From: JBBQLG01 sp964251665
GTDB taxonomy: Bacteria > Bacteroidota > Bacteroidia > Cytophagales > Spirosomataceae
Direction of reading: 5' to 3'
Length of the DNA stretch: 64,000 bases
NCBI GenBank assembly: GCA_964251665.1
Contig: CAXUKO010000016.1
Coordinates: 62,001 to 126,000, forward strand
Position numbers and translations under genes: made by a program. Below are positions 25,106-34,542 of this stretch, one piece after another; position 1 is the stretch's first letter; every line of letters begins with the position of its first letter. The notes below the pieces were generated by a model. It searched no databases, was not told where the DNA came from, and saw nothing but the letters and a program-made list of their open reading frames with translations.

Positions 25106-28100
25106 ATGAACAACTATTTTACCTGCTGGCTGCTGGTTTCGTTAAGCACAGGTCCGGGCTTGTCGGCGCAGGACTTGGCCAGTACCAACGCCCTGGTGTC
25201 GCCCAGACAAATCACCGATAAAAGCACCGTAACTCTATCGTCGGAGGGGCGCACCCTAGACCTTATTCTGCGGGCCATCGAGCAACAGACTGATTACACA
25301 TTCGTGTACAGCAATGGGCAGTTTGGGAAACTCCGGCCCGCCCTGCAAAGTGTCCGGCAACCCCTGCGACAGGTGCTGAACAATCTGCTGACTCCGCTGG
25401 CAATTAGCTATCGGATTGTAGATAAACAGATCATTCTGGTCAATCAGGAACGAATTCTGACGGGTCAGGTAACGGATGGCGAAAACGGCGAAGGCCTACC
25501 GGGGGTCAACATCACGCTCAAGGGCAGTAGCCGGGGCACCACCACCGACGGACAGGGCAACTACCGGCTCACATTACCCACGGGCAGCAGCGCAACGCCC
25601 ACACTGGTATTCAGCTACGTGGGTTACCTGCCTCAGGAATTCATTTTAGGCACTCAGTCGATCCTAAACGTAAAACTTGCCTCCGACGTGCGGGGCTTGG
25701 AAGAGGTCCAGGTTGTGGCGTTTGGCGAACAGCGCAAGCGTGATCTGACCGGCTCTATTTCGTCCCTTAAACCCGATGCCATTCGGACCAACACTGCGGC
25801 CAGTCCCGATGTGGCCCTGCAGGGCCGAGCGGCTGGTGTTCAGATTACCCAGGCGGGCGGTACGCCCGGCGGGGCAGTGCGCATCAACGTACGGGGGGTG
25901 GCCTCTATCAATTCCAACGCCCAGCCGCTAATCGTGATCGACGGTATACCGGTAATCAATCAGGCATTTGGGACAGGTGGGGTAGCCATGAATCCGCTGT
26001 CGGAAATCAACCCCGATGACATTGAGAGTATGGAAATACTAAAAGACGCGGCGGCTTCTGTGTTGTACGGTTCGAGGGCGGCCAACGGGGTTATTCTGAT
26101 TACCACCAAAAAAGGAAAATCGGGTAAACCCACCTTTGATGTCAGTTATCAGGAAGGTGTCACGAACACGACTAACCAGGTAAAACTCGTGGACAACGGG
26201 GCTGACTACTTTGCCATCCTGAAGCGGGCTGCTGCCCAGAATAAGTTCTCGGGTCTGGCTCCCGCATCAACAAACCTAATTTCGCTACTCCCATCGGGTA
26301 TTTTGCAGGGGTCTGATGCCAACATTGACAACCGCCTGCTGACCGATTCCGCCACGCTTTACAACGGCCGGACGGACTGGCTCTCGCAAGTATTGCGGCA
26401 GGGGTCATACCGGGTCGCCACACTGGGCATCAGTGCCGGTACAAAAACGCTTCAGGCCTACGTCAGTGGCTCGTATCGGAAAGACAATGGCATTGTTGTC
26501 GGGCAGTCGCTGCAACGGGTAAGCGGGCGGATCAACCTGATCTACAAGCCCATTCGGCAAGTTCAACTGGGCCTTAACTCATCCATCAACGGGCTGGAAA
26601 ATAACACCCAGCCCCTCGGAAATTCATTTCGTTACGCTCTGACAACAGCCTTACCGGCTTATCCCATACAATTGGCCGACGGTACGTATTTTAATGGTAT
26701 CAACCGGGGTAACAATGCCATCAATATTGGCTCGAATCCGGTTTTCTTTCGCAACAACTACCAGGAAGTCACCCACACCACCCGCAGCATCAATACGGCC
26801 TTTCTGCAACTCGAACCGCTGGCCGGTTTGACTATTAGAACCGAATGGGGCTATGATATACAGAGAAACACCAGCGATGCCTTGTACACACCCGCCCTGT
26901 TTCCGGCGGGTATTTCTAGCAAAGAAAAGAACGGCAATGGCCGGGCGCTAAACAACGTATTCACCAGCAGCACTTGGAACACTAACAACCTAATTACCTA
27001 CACCCGTCAACTGGCCAAAAACCAACGGCTGACGGTGTTGCTGGGGAACAGCGTACAAAGTCAAAGCTCAAAATCGACTACCTACGTAACCGAAAATGTG
27101 CTCGAAGGGCAGCGCAGCGGCACAGATACGACCCGTAGATCGCCGGTTAACGATGACCCGGCCTTTCGGTTTGTGTCATTCTTCGGGCGGCTGAACTACA
27201 GCCTGCGGGACAAATATCTTTTCGAGGCTACATTTCGCACCGATGGGTCATCGCGGTTTGGGCCAGGCCGTAAGTTTGCTTCGTTTCCGGGCGTTTCGGC
27301 GGGCTGGGTGCTCAGCGATGAGCCGTTGCTTCGGGACAATGTCAAAAGCCTTTCGTTTTTAAAGTTGCGGGCTTCCTATGGCCTGACAGGAAACGCCGAG
27401 ATTGGCAATTTTTCATGGCAGAAATCATTTATGTCCGTCGGCTACAATACGGCCGTGTACGCGGGTTCTACGGGTGGGCAGTTCACCAATCCGGGCAACC
27501 AGGATTTGAGTTGGGAATCGACTAAACAGCTAAACGCGGGGCTTGATTTCGGGTTTCTGGGCAACCGCATCCGGGGTACGTTCGATTTTTACAACAAAGT
27601 ATCCAACGGGTTACTGCTCAACTACGACCTTGGACCGCTCTACGGCACCATCAACAATGTAATTACACTCAACCTCGGCTCGGTGCGCAACCGGGGGCTG
27701 GAGTTCAGCATAAGTACCCAGAACATAGTTAGGCCCCGTTTCCGCTGGACGACAGATTTTAATATTGCCCGCAACCAAAACGAAGTCCTCAGTACCTACA
27801 CTGCGCCCTTTTTAAACTACCCGTACCAGTTCATATCAGGTCCTAACATTGCCGCCGTTGGGTATCCGCTCGGCACGTACTATTTGGCTAAATTCGCCGG
27901 GTTCGATCCGCTTACGGGCAACGAACTGTTCTACGAGCGTAACCGCAATGCGTTTACCATCGGTGGGCAGACCGTGCCGACGGGTAATCTCTGGGATGGT
28001 ACCGTGAATAACCAGTCGGGCAGCAATCAGTTTATCCAAGACGGCAAAACACCGTACCCCAAGTTTTTCGGTGGGCTGACCAACTCGTTCACCGTCGGCC

Positions 28101-28609
28101 CGTTCGATGTCAGCGCGCTGATTTATTTTCAGTACGGAAACTGGATTTACGATCAGGGCGAACGGCAACAGAGTTATCCTTCTCTTAATCCGGGCTCTAA
28201 TAACACAACGGTTGGTCAGGTACTGCGGGCCGAAGTGCCGGGAATCGGCCGCCTGACCGACGAGTTGAACCGGATCGACGGGGGGGCGTACCGGCTCCAG
28301 TGGCAATCCAACGCCCGCCTTTTTGAATCGACACGGTTCCTGCACGATGGCTCATTTGCCCGGCTTAAAAACTTTCAGGTTGGCTATACCCTGCCGGTAG
28401 CGACGGCTAAACGCCTGCACTTGCGCACGGTGCGGGTGTATGCCACGGCGCAGAACCTGCTGACAGTAACCAAATTTAAAGGCTGGGACCCGGAGATTTT
28501 TAACAACAATGGAGCCACTGGGGGCACGGCTACCCTCGGCCCCGGCGTCACCAACAATGACCTGTCGCAGGTCAAAACCCTTAGTCTGGGCCTGAACGTG
28601 GGCTTTTAA
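25106..28609 (+). CDS. SusC/RagA family TonB-linked outer-membrane transporter
   Basis: The 1167-residue protein has a signal peptide, an STN domain (about 40-115), which receives FecR-type signalling, a carboxypeptidase-like domain (about 120-190, LTGQVTDGENGEGLPGVNIT), a plug domain (about 215-330, GTPGGAVRINVRGVASINSN and SMEILKDAAASVLYGSRAAN) and a long barrel ending in LSLGLNVGF. It imports oligosaccharides across the outer membrane with the SusD partner next to it. It forms an operon with FecR upstream (37 bp) and SusD downstream (13 bp). The glycan is not readable from sequence; the GH29 gene downstream suggests a fucose-containing one. Confidence 0.95.
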   Translation: MNNYFTCWLLVSLSTGPGLSAQDLASTNALVSPRQITDKSTVTLSSEGRTLDLILRAIEQQTDYTFVYSNGQFGKLRPALQSVRQPLRQVLNNLLTPLAISYRIVDKQIILVNQERILTGQVTDGENGEGLPGVNITLKGSSRGTTTDGQGNYRLTLPTGSSATPTLVFSYVGYLPQEFILGTQSILNVKLASDVRGLEEVQVVAFGEQRKRDLTGSISSLKPDAIRTNTAASPDVALQGRAAGVQITQAGGTPGGAVRINVRGVASINSNAQPLIVIDGIPVINQAFGTGGVAMNPLSEINPDDIESMEILKDAAASVLYGSRAANGVILITTKKGKSGKPTFDVSYQEGVTNTTNQVKLVDNGADYFAILKRAAAQNKFSGLAPASTNLISLLPSGILQGSDANIDNRLLTDSATLYNGRTDWLSQVLRQGSYRVATLGISAGTKTLQAYVSGSYRKDNGIVVGQSLQRVSGRINLIYKPIRQVQLGLNSSINGLENNTQPLGNSFRYALTTALPAYPIQLADGTYFNGINRGNNAINIGSNPVFFRNNYQEVTHTTRSINTAFLQLEPLAGLTIRTEWGYDIQRNTSDALYTPALFPAGISSKEKNGNGRALNNVFTSSTWNTNNLITYTRQLAKNQRLTVLLGNSVQSQSSKSTTYVTENVLEGQRSGTDTTRRSPVNDDPAFRFVSFFGRLNYSLRDKYLFEATFRTDGSSRFGPGRKFASFPGVSAGWVLSDEPLLRDNVKSLSFLKLRASYGLTGNAEIGNFSWQKSFMSVGYNTAVYAGSTGGQFTNPGNQDLSWESTKQLNAGLDFGFLGNRIRGTFDFYNKVSNGLLLNYDLGPLYGTINNVITLNLGSVRNRGLEFSISTQNIVRPRFRWTTDFNIARNQNEVLSTYTAPFLNYPYQFISGPNIAAVGYPLGTYYLAKFAGFDPLTGNELFYERNRNAFTIGGQTVPTGNLWDGTVNNQSGSNQFIQDGKTPYPKFFGGLTNSFTVGPFDVSALIYFQYGNWIYDQGERQQSYPSLNPGSNNTTVGQVLRAEVPGIGRLTDELNRIDGGAYRLQWQSNARLFESTRFLHDGSFARLKNFQVGYTLPVATAKRLHLRTVRVYATAQNLLTVTKFKGWDPEIFNNNGATGGTATLGPGVTNNDLSQVKTLSLGLNVGF

Positions 28610-28622
28610 CCAAGAAATTCTC

Positions 28623-30284
28623 ATGAGAAATAGAGCATCCTTAACTCTGCTGACAACCGGCCTGATGGCCGGCATGATGGCCGGCATGATGGCCTGTAAA
28701 AAATTCATCAATGAACCCGTCTCCTCCACCCAGATTCAGCGCGAGAATGTCCGGACGGTCAGTGACTTGGATATTCTTATGACGGGAGCCTACTCCGGCA
28801 TTGCCCGCGAGGTGTCTTTCGGCGGAAACGCCCCACTGATCGGTGAATTCTTCGGAGATTTGCTGGCGATCAACAACATCAATTTTCGCAACAATCCAAA
28901 TCGGCTGTCGCGGGCCTACCTGTGGACCCACCGCGAGGAAGACTATGGCGCACAGGCCGAATTTTTGCAGTGGTCAACCTTCGGATTGAATAATGCCAAC
29001 AATGTGCTGGAAGTTCTGCAACTCAATCAGGTGCAGACCCCCGGCGAAACCGATCCACGTAAGGACATCACTAAACAGCGAGGACGGCTTGAAGGTGAAG
29101 CCCGGTTTGTGCGGGCTATGGTAGTCTTTGAACAAACCCGGCTGCTGGGTAACCCCTGGGGAACTGCGCCTGACAACACGCAGCCTGGTCCCATCAGCAA
29201 TTTTAAATCGCTTTCGACATTCAGTGATCTGGCCTACCCCCGCCTGAGCGTCAAAGTAGCCTACGACAGTGTGCTGAATGACCTGCACCGGGCCGAACAG
29301 TTGCTGCCTGACAACTTCGACCCGGCCCAGCATCCGCTTGATTTCCGGCCGCGCGGCAACAAATACGCGGCTCTGGCCCTCATGGCTCGGGTGTACTGGC
29401 AACAGGACAACATGGATAGCGTACTAGCCGTAACGAACCGGTTGCTGGGCTTGGGCTTGGGCAATGGCATCCGCTTTCCGCTGGAGCCGGGGGCTACGCT
29501 GCTGCAAAACGTATATCAGCGCACCGGCATACTGGCAACGACAAATTTAGCCACACGGGGTGAGGTCATTTTTGAGCTGGTGAATGTAGTGAATGGAAAC
29601 CCCCGGACTACCACCTCGGCCCCTATCCGAACGAGTTACACCTTGCAGACGAATTACACAACTGCTCAGTTAGCCAACGTAAACACGCTCAACTCGGGGC
29701 CAAACCTACGGTTGGGACAGCGGTTCAAAGAATTAGCTAATTTCGATCGGACGCGCGATTTGCGCTACCGAAACCTGATCGATACGACGCAAGCCAGCAA
29801 AATAACGGATGCTTGGAACAGTGCCAGCCGGCTTTGGTTTACCAAAAAATGGGGAGTTATGGGAACCAGTAATCCCGGTCCGGCCCAGGGGGTCAACAGC
29901 AACATTCCGCTCTACCGCTCGGCGGAGTTTGTGCTGATGCGGTCCGAAGCCAACGCCCGCAAAGGCAGCATGGCTATGGCCCTAACCGATTTGAACGCTG
30001 TTCGGACACGGGCGGGCCTGCCGGCGCTGAGTGCGGCCCCCACCGATCTGATCGCCGAAATCAGGGCGGAATATCTGCGCGAAACGTTTACCGAGGGTCT
30101 TCGGGTGCATGACCTCAAGCGCCGTAAAGAAGCGATCGATCCCGGCGACCGCAAGCTCTCGCCAAACAGCTTCGACTGCACGGCCAGCGGCTGCAATCCG
30201 GTGCCCTGGAATAGTCGGCTACTGGTATTTTTAATTCCACAAACGTTTCTGGACCACAACCCATTGGCCACCCAAAATGACTAA
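28623..30284 (+). CDS. RagB/SusD family nutrient-binding lipoprotein
   Basis: The 553-residue product has a lipoprotein signal with an internal short repeat (LMAGMMAGMMACKK; 12-bp DNA repeats near 28661-28700) and lipid Cys at about residue 25. SusD features include SDLDILMTGAYSGIAREVSF, GEARFVRAMVVFEQTRLLGN, KYAALALMARVYWQQDNMDS (the TPR part) and the C-terminal RAEYLRETFTEGLRVHDLKR. SusD caps the SusC pore and binds the glycan outside the cell. Start ATG at 28623, 13 bp after SusC. The triplicated GMMA unit only lengthens the signal hydrophobic core. Confidence 0.95.
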   Translation: MRNRASLTLLTTGLMAGMMAGMMACKKFINEPVSSTQIQRENVRTVSDLDILMTGAYSGIAREVSFGGNAPLIGEFFGDLLAINNINFRNNPNRLSRAYLWTHREEDYGAQAEFLQWSTFGLNNANNVLEVLQLNQVQTPGETDPRKDITKQRGRLEGEARFVRAMVVFEQTRLLGNPWGTAPDNTQPGPISNFKSLSTFSDLAYPRLSVKVAYDSVLNDLHRAEQLLPDNFDPAQHPLDFRPRGNKYAALALMARVYWQQDNMDSVLAVTNRLLGLGLGNGIRFPLEPGATLLQNVYQRTGILATTNLATRGEVIFELVNVVNGNPRTTTSAPIRTSYTLQTNYTTAQLANVNTLNSGPNLRLGQRFKELANFDRTRDLRYRNLIDTTQASKITDAWNSASRLWFTKKWGVMGTSNPGPAQGVNSNIPLYRSAEFVLMRSEANARKGSMAMALTDLNAVRTRAGLPALSAAPTDLIAEIRAEYLRETFTEGLRVHDLKRRKEAIDPGDRKLSPNSFDCTASGCNPVPWNSRLLVFLIPQTFLDHNPLATQND

Positions 30285-30288
30285 CACC

Positions 30289-30957
30289 ATGACACGCCTT
30301 TTTTTGTTTCTTTTATCCGGGGTGTTGCTGGCCGGTTGCCAAGACGACAGCCTGCCAACGGTTTCGACCAACGACGCGCTCAAAGGACAACTGCGCGGCA
30401 CCTGGCTTCCGGTTGAACTGGCCCTAAACTATCAGATAGGCGCTACGCCCACCCAGCACGATACCACCGTCCGACTCACTCCCACGACGCCATCGCTGCT
30501 GGTGGCTAACCGCCCAAATCCGATCACCGCTTTTTTGGATACACTGACGTTTGGTAACACAGCCACGGCGGGCTTGGATACATTTTTCGTTGCCAACCGG
30601 GGTGTTCGGCAACGGGGTTATTTTGTGTTAGCCACTGCGTCGGAGGGCGGGTCATTGCTGCGCACGGCCGTCCCTACTTACACGAAAGGGCAATTCGTCC
30701 GCTATAACTTTGATATTGTCTCGCACGGAACCATCACGTTAGGGGCCAATAACACAGGTACCTACGCCCCGGCGACGTACACTAACTACGCCTACACCAT
30801 CAAAGAAATATCCAGTTCAAAACTGGTGCTGTCATTCACATCGGTGAATAGTGTAGGGAACCTGCCCCTGGTACCCGTCAAAGCAGCTAATCAGAATGCA
30901 GTCAGTACCTGGGCGGGACGGTCGGTACTGTTCACGGCAACGTTTGCGAAGAAATGA
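30289..30957 (+). CDS. lipoprotein of the SusCD operon
   Basis: From ATG at 30289, four bases after SusD ends, the product has a lipoprotein signal (FLFLLSGVLLAGCQ; lipid Cys near residue 16) and a beta-rich body of about 205 residues (STNDALKGQLRGTWLPVELA, RQRGYFVLATASEGGS, GTYAPATYTNYAYTIKEISS). The start RGTWxxxE is reminiscent of lipocalin-like or DUF5004-type lipoproteins in Bacteroidota. An earlier in-frame ATG at 30277 would overlap SusD. It probably sits at the outer membrane and helps with substrate binding. No known catalytic motif. Confidence 0.75.
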   Translation: MTRLFLFLLSGVLLAGCQDDSLPTVSTNDALKGQLRGTWLPVELALNYQIGATPTQHDTTVRLTPTTPSLLVANRPNPITAFLDTLTFGNTATAGLDTFFVANRGVRQRGYFVLATASEGGSLLRTAVPTYTKGQFVRYNFDIVSHGTITLGANNTGTYAPATYTNYAYTIKEISSSKLVLSFTSVNSVGNLPLVPVKAANQNAVSTWAGRSVLFTATFAKK

Positions 30958-31042
30958 CGGTCCCAACGCTTTGCTTATGGGGCAGTGTATCGCTGTTTCG
31001 TCAGGGCTATCAACATAGACTCTCACTAAGTTATATCAACGC

Positions 31043-32173
31043 ATGGAATCGTTTCCGCTGAATCGCCGGTCGTTTTTGCAACAGGCCAGTACACTCACGG
31101 TTTATTCAGCCCTTAACCCGCCGTTGACTGGGGCATCCCGGGATGCCCCTAAAACGACTCTGGCCGACCTGCCCCAGCCAATGGCCGCCCAGAAGCGGTG
31201 GATGGAGTTAAAATTCGGCATGTTCGTCCATTTTGGCATCAATACGTATTACGACACCGAATGGAGTGATGGCACACTCGACCCCGTTCGCTTCAATCCT
31301 ACCGAACTGGATACCGATCAGTGGTGCCGCGCAGCCAAAGCGGCCGGTATGAATTACATCGTGCTGATTACCAAGCATCACGATGGGTTCTGCCTGTGGC
31401 CCACCCGGCAGACGGCCTATTCGGTACTGGCCACGCCGTTTAAACGCGATGTGCTAGGACAGGCCGTGGAGTCGTCACGCAGATACGGTCTTAAAGTAGG
31501 TTTTTATTATTCACTCTGGGACCGGCACGAGCACTCGCACGACACCGACGAATGGGCCTACGTCGAGTTTATGAAACGCCAGTTTCACGAACTACTGACC
31601 GGCTACGGCGACATCGTGGAGTTGTGGTTCGATGGTTTCTGGAAGAAACAGCAATCGGGCTGGACCAGTAAAGCCGCCATCAACGGAGAGGTGATCGCTG
31701 CTGACGGCCGAGCCAACCGGAATGAAGCTTTTATTCAGGCGTGGCGCAATGAGGGGGCCTACCGCTGGCAGATGGATCACCTCTACCAATACATCAAGTC
31801 GATTCAGCCCAATTGTTTGGTGATGAACAACTCAACGACGGCCTACCCTGGAGTGCCCCTGCATCCAGTCGATATTCGTAGCGGGGAAAAATACACAGCC
31901 GCTGTTGCGGACCAAAAGATCTGGCCGTGGCGGGGTCGCGACACGTTTCTGCCCATGCAGATTGAAACCACCCTGTCCACTAAAAGCTCCAGTCAGTTTC
32001 CATCGGGTAACTGGTTCTGGCACGAGTGGGATCATTCGGTGGCCTCAACCGGGCAGGTGAAGGAGTGGCTTCGGGTGGCCGGTCAAATGCAGGCCAACCT
32101 GCTGGTAAATGTGGGACCGATGGCAACGGGTAAATTACGGCCCGAGGACGAGCAGGTGCTGCTTTCACTTTAG
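31043..32173 (+). CDS. GH29 alpha-L-fucosidase-like enzyme
   Basis: The 376-residue enzyme has a Tat-like start (LNRRSFLQQASTLTVYSALN) and GH29 motifs: KFGMFVHFGINTYYDTEWSD, YIVLITKHHDGFCLWPTRQT and GDIVELWFDGFW, where Asp197 is the likely nucleophile. The protein ends soon after the barrel (VNVGPMATGKLRPEDEQVLL), so it lacks the C-terminal carbohydrate-binding part of longer members. It follows the SusCD-lipoprotein genes by 85 bp and probably removes fucose from the imported glycan in the periplasm. Exact linkage is uncertain, since this subgroup includes enzymes with other activities. Confidence 0.85.
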   Translation: MESFPLNRRSFLQQASTLTVYSALNPPLTGASRDAPKTTLADLPQPMAAQKRWMELKFGMFVHFGINTYYDTEWSDGTLDPVRFNPTELDTDQWCRAAKAAGMNYIVLITKHHDGFCLWPTRQTAYSVLATPFKRDVLGQAVESSRRYGLKVGFYYSLWDRHEHSHDTDEWAYVEFMKRQFHELLTGYGDIVELWFDGFWKKQQSGWTSKAAINGEVIAADGRANRNEAFIQAWRNEGAYRWQMDHLYQYIKSIQPNCLVMNNSTTAYPGVPLHPVDIRSGEKYTAAVADQKIWPWRGRDTFLPMQIETTLSTKSSSQFPSGNWFWHEWDHSVASTGQVKEWLRVAGQMQANLLVNVGPMATGKLRPEDEQVLLSL

Positions 32174-32407
32174 TCAATAGTGGGCATGGTATACGATTAC
32201 CTTGCAGGCTAACCGGCGGGGGCGTTTAATTCAAAAACCGCTATAACTGCTCCGACCGCCCGGTCGAGCAGAAGCGTCTCAACGAACTGGCGTTTCGGGA
32301 GATACTTTACTTTATAGTTTTACTGACAAAAAGGATAAATAAGTAATTCTTTAATTTAAACTAATCACGTTCAAAATCCAGAAAACAATCCGGTCAAACG
32401 TTTAAGA
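32174..32407. other. convergent intergenic stretch
   Basis: About 230 bp between the fucosidase and the acylase, which face each other. No strong terminator hairpin stands out; the right half is AT-rich. Confidence 0.4.
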
Positions 32408-34510
32408 TCAAGGCGTATAAATCGCTTCTATATGCCGCTTGATGTCAGTTAATGTAAACCAGGCTGGTTTAAATTTTTGCGAGCTGTATAAGGTTGCTTG
32501 ATCAACGTAATGAGCCGAAGTAGGATGACGGCTTTGTCCAAAGGCCAGCACCGAATGACTGTGCAGGGGTTGACTAAATTCGACTACACTCACAAACGAG
32601 TGACCATGTACCCCGTAAATTTTTGTTGACTGCTGGGGGCTTTCGACGTTAAAGGTGAAGATTGCCCCCGCCCGACTGGGTAGCCCGGCGCTAGGCAGAC
32701 TGGTCCGGCTATCGCTGTAAGGCATGCTGGAAGGAATTTGGGGCCGTTGGAGTCGGGTAAATTCGCCATAAGGCACCTTCCAGGTCCCGTAGTTGGTGGT
32801 TAATAAACGGACAACTTGATCCAGTTTTTTAAGCTGGGGATAGGCCCCTTTTTGGTCGGGTATCAACAGCAAACCGACGTACAACGAAGCCGCCACGGAA
32901 TGAATAGTAGACTTTCTATTCCAGGCCTTCAAGGTGTCGATGGGTTCTTGATAAAGTACCGCTTCGTTTTTAGGCTGGCTGGCCCAGCTTTTCCAATCGG
33001 TTAGCAGTCCGGAGATAGCCGTATCGGCCTGCTCGGCGTACGTATCGAAAGCCGCTTCCCGCAGTTGACGGTACGTAAACTGGCGTTTGCTGGTTAGGAT
33101 CTGCCGGGATCGCCGGGCAATGGGCGTGTCGCGTTCGTGTTGACACATATACACGGGGAAATCAGCGGGGTTTAGTCGGTTGTGCTGCGTGGAGAAAAAC
33201 GGGGACGAATTCGAGTTTTGTAGGTAACCATCGGCGGGATCAAGTAGCTGAGGAAGCTCATTAAGCGGGTGATAACCTTGCCACTCGGTGGCCGCTATCG
33301 AGCCATCGACCGGTCTATCCCACTCGTAGCGGGGACTTCGCCGGGGAATGGCTCCGCCATAGACGTAAAAAATGTGCCCATCGGCTCCCGCATACAGGAT
33401 ATTGTTGTAGAGCAGGTTACAGGGGGAAATCGCTTTTTTGAACTCGGCTAGATTGGTGGCTCTGGCCATCGCATAAAGCTGATCGAGAACGCCTCCCCGC
33501 TCAAGTTTGGCAATTTTTAGGGCAATTCGTTTCCCATCTTTGGCCGTCCAGACGGGTCCATGCCTCGTTTTATAAAACGAAACGATCTGCCTGACCAGAC
33601 CCGCACCTTCCTTGACCCATATCGTGTCTTGCCAGGCCTGGGCTTGCCGGTAGTGATTACCGTATTGATAGCGCAGGGTATCAACCGCATCGAAGCGTTC
33701 GCTATATAAATCGGACACATCGGGTTTATTGGCGGTCAGGGCAAAGCCCATCGATTGGTTATGACCCGATAGGGGGAGCAAACCAATACCGTAAGCGACT
33801 TGCCCGGATATATCTAACCCCTGTTCACTGTGTAGATGGAGTTCGTAAGGCGCATCCAGGGGAATGTGCGGATTAATAAAGAGCATGGCATGCCCACTGG
33901 CACTTTTAGCCGGACTGATGGCCCACATGGTTGAGGAGAGATACCCCGTGAAGCGATGCAGGGCGGGAAGCTGCAAATAATCAGTTGTAAATTCATCCAG
34001 GCTCGACAGATGAAAGAGTCGATAACCGGCCAGGGCGTACCAGGGCTCAAAGTGAGTCAGGAGCTGGGGTTTTACCTGGGGATGCCTGGCCAAATAATAA
34101 TTCATGGCACTGGCAAAGGCGTCACAGAGTGCTTTGATCGCGGGGGATGCTGCCCGGTACTCCTGTTTCGAGTAGGTTTCAATTTCTAATTGCTTGATGA
34201 GCCGATCCCAGGGTAACCAGGCGGGGCCCTGCACGTGGGCGGCTCGGCCCAGCACCTTAATATAGGCTTGCTCCATATAGCCAAACTCATCTTCCGCTCG
34301 GGCGTAGGTGGCCCCAAACACCGCGCTAGCGTCGCTACGACCGTACACATGTGGCACGCCGTAGGTATCCCGGTAGATGGTTACCTGACTGGCCAGGGGA
34401 TGAGCAACTAAAGCCAGATTCGTTGGCGAGTAAGTTTGTTGCGTGCTGGCAGCGGTTATCATAAAGGGGATACCGATCCCCAAAAACAGTTTACTGGTGA
34501 ACTTGACCAT
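32408..34510 (-). CDS. penicillin acylase family N-terminal nucleophile hydrolase
   Basis: The 700-residue protein begins with a signal peptide, then the alpha-chain motif TIYRDTYGVPHVYGRSDASA and ATYARAEDEFGYMEQAYIKV. The beta chain would start at the Ser of SSTMWAISPAKSASGHAMLF (Ser192 or Ser193), the autocatalytic nucleophile, followed by INPHIPLDAPYELHLHSEQG. Family members hydrolyse amides of fatty or aromatic acids: penicillins, acyl-homoserine lactones or aculeacins. It is exported. It is transcribed from the AraC gene upstream (33 bp), probably as one operon, so expression may respond to an external signal. Substrate is not predictable. Confidence 0.88.
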   Translation of the reverse strand: MVKFTSKLFLGIGIPFMITAASTQQTYSPTNLALVAHPLASQVTIYRDTYGVPHVYGRSDASAVFGATYARAEDEFGYMEQAYIKVLGRAAHVQGPAWLPWDRLIKQLEIETYSKQEYRAASPAIKALCDAFASAMNYYLARHPQVKPQLLTHFEPWYALAGYRLFHLSSLDEFTTDYLQLPALHRFTGYLSSTMWAISPAKSASGHAMLFINPHIPLDAPYELHLHSEQGLDISGQVAYGIGLLPLSGHNQSMGFALTANKPDVSDLYSERFDAVDTLRYQYGNHYRQAQAWQDTIWVKEGAGLVRQIVSFYKTRHGPVWTAKDGKRIALKIAKLERGGVLDQLYAMARATNLAEFKKAISPCNLLYNNILYAGADGHIFYVYGGAIPRRSPRYEWDRPVDGSIAATEWQGYHPLNELPQLLDPADGYLQNSNSSPFFSTQHNRLNPADFPVYMCQHERDTPIARRSRQILTSKRQFTYRQLREAAFDTYAEQADTAISGLLTDWKSWASQPKNEAVLYQEPIDTLKAWNRKSTIHSVAASLYVGLLLIPDQKGAYPQLKKLDQVVRLLTTNYGTWKVPYGEFTRLQRPQIPSSMPYSDSRTSLPSAGLPSRAGAIFTFNVESPQQSTKIYGVHGHSFVSVVEFSQPLHSHSVLAFGQSRHPTSAHYVDQATLYSSQKFKPAWFTLTDIKRHIEAIYTP

Positions 34511-34542
34511 TGGACGGACGAATCAGGCATAAAGCCGCTAAA

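Noticed and set aside
28661..28700. Short repeat in the SusD signal peptide as a phase-variable tract
   Set aside because: The repeat unit is 12 bp and in frame, so changes would only lengthen the signal core; not enough to claim switching.
29338..29365. Another micro-insertion in SusD (GGCCGCGCGGC)
   Set aside because: The bases encode the conserved residues RPRGNKYAALAL of SusD without any insertion, so it is native sequence.
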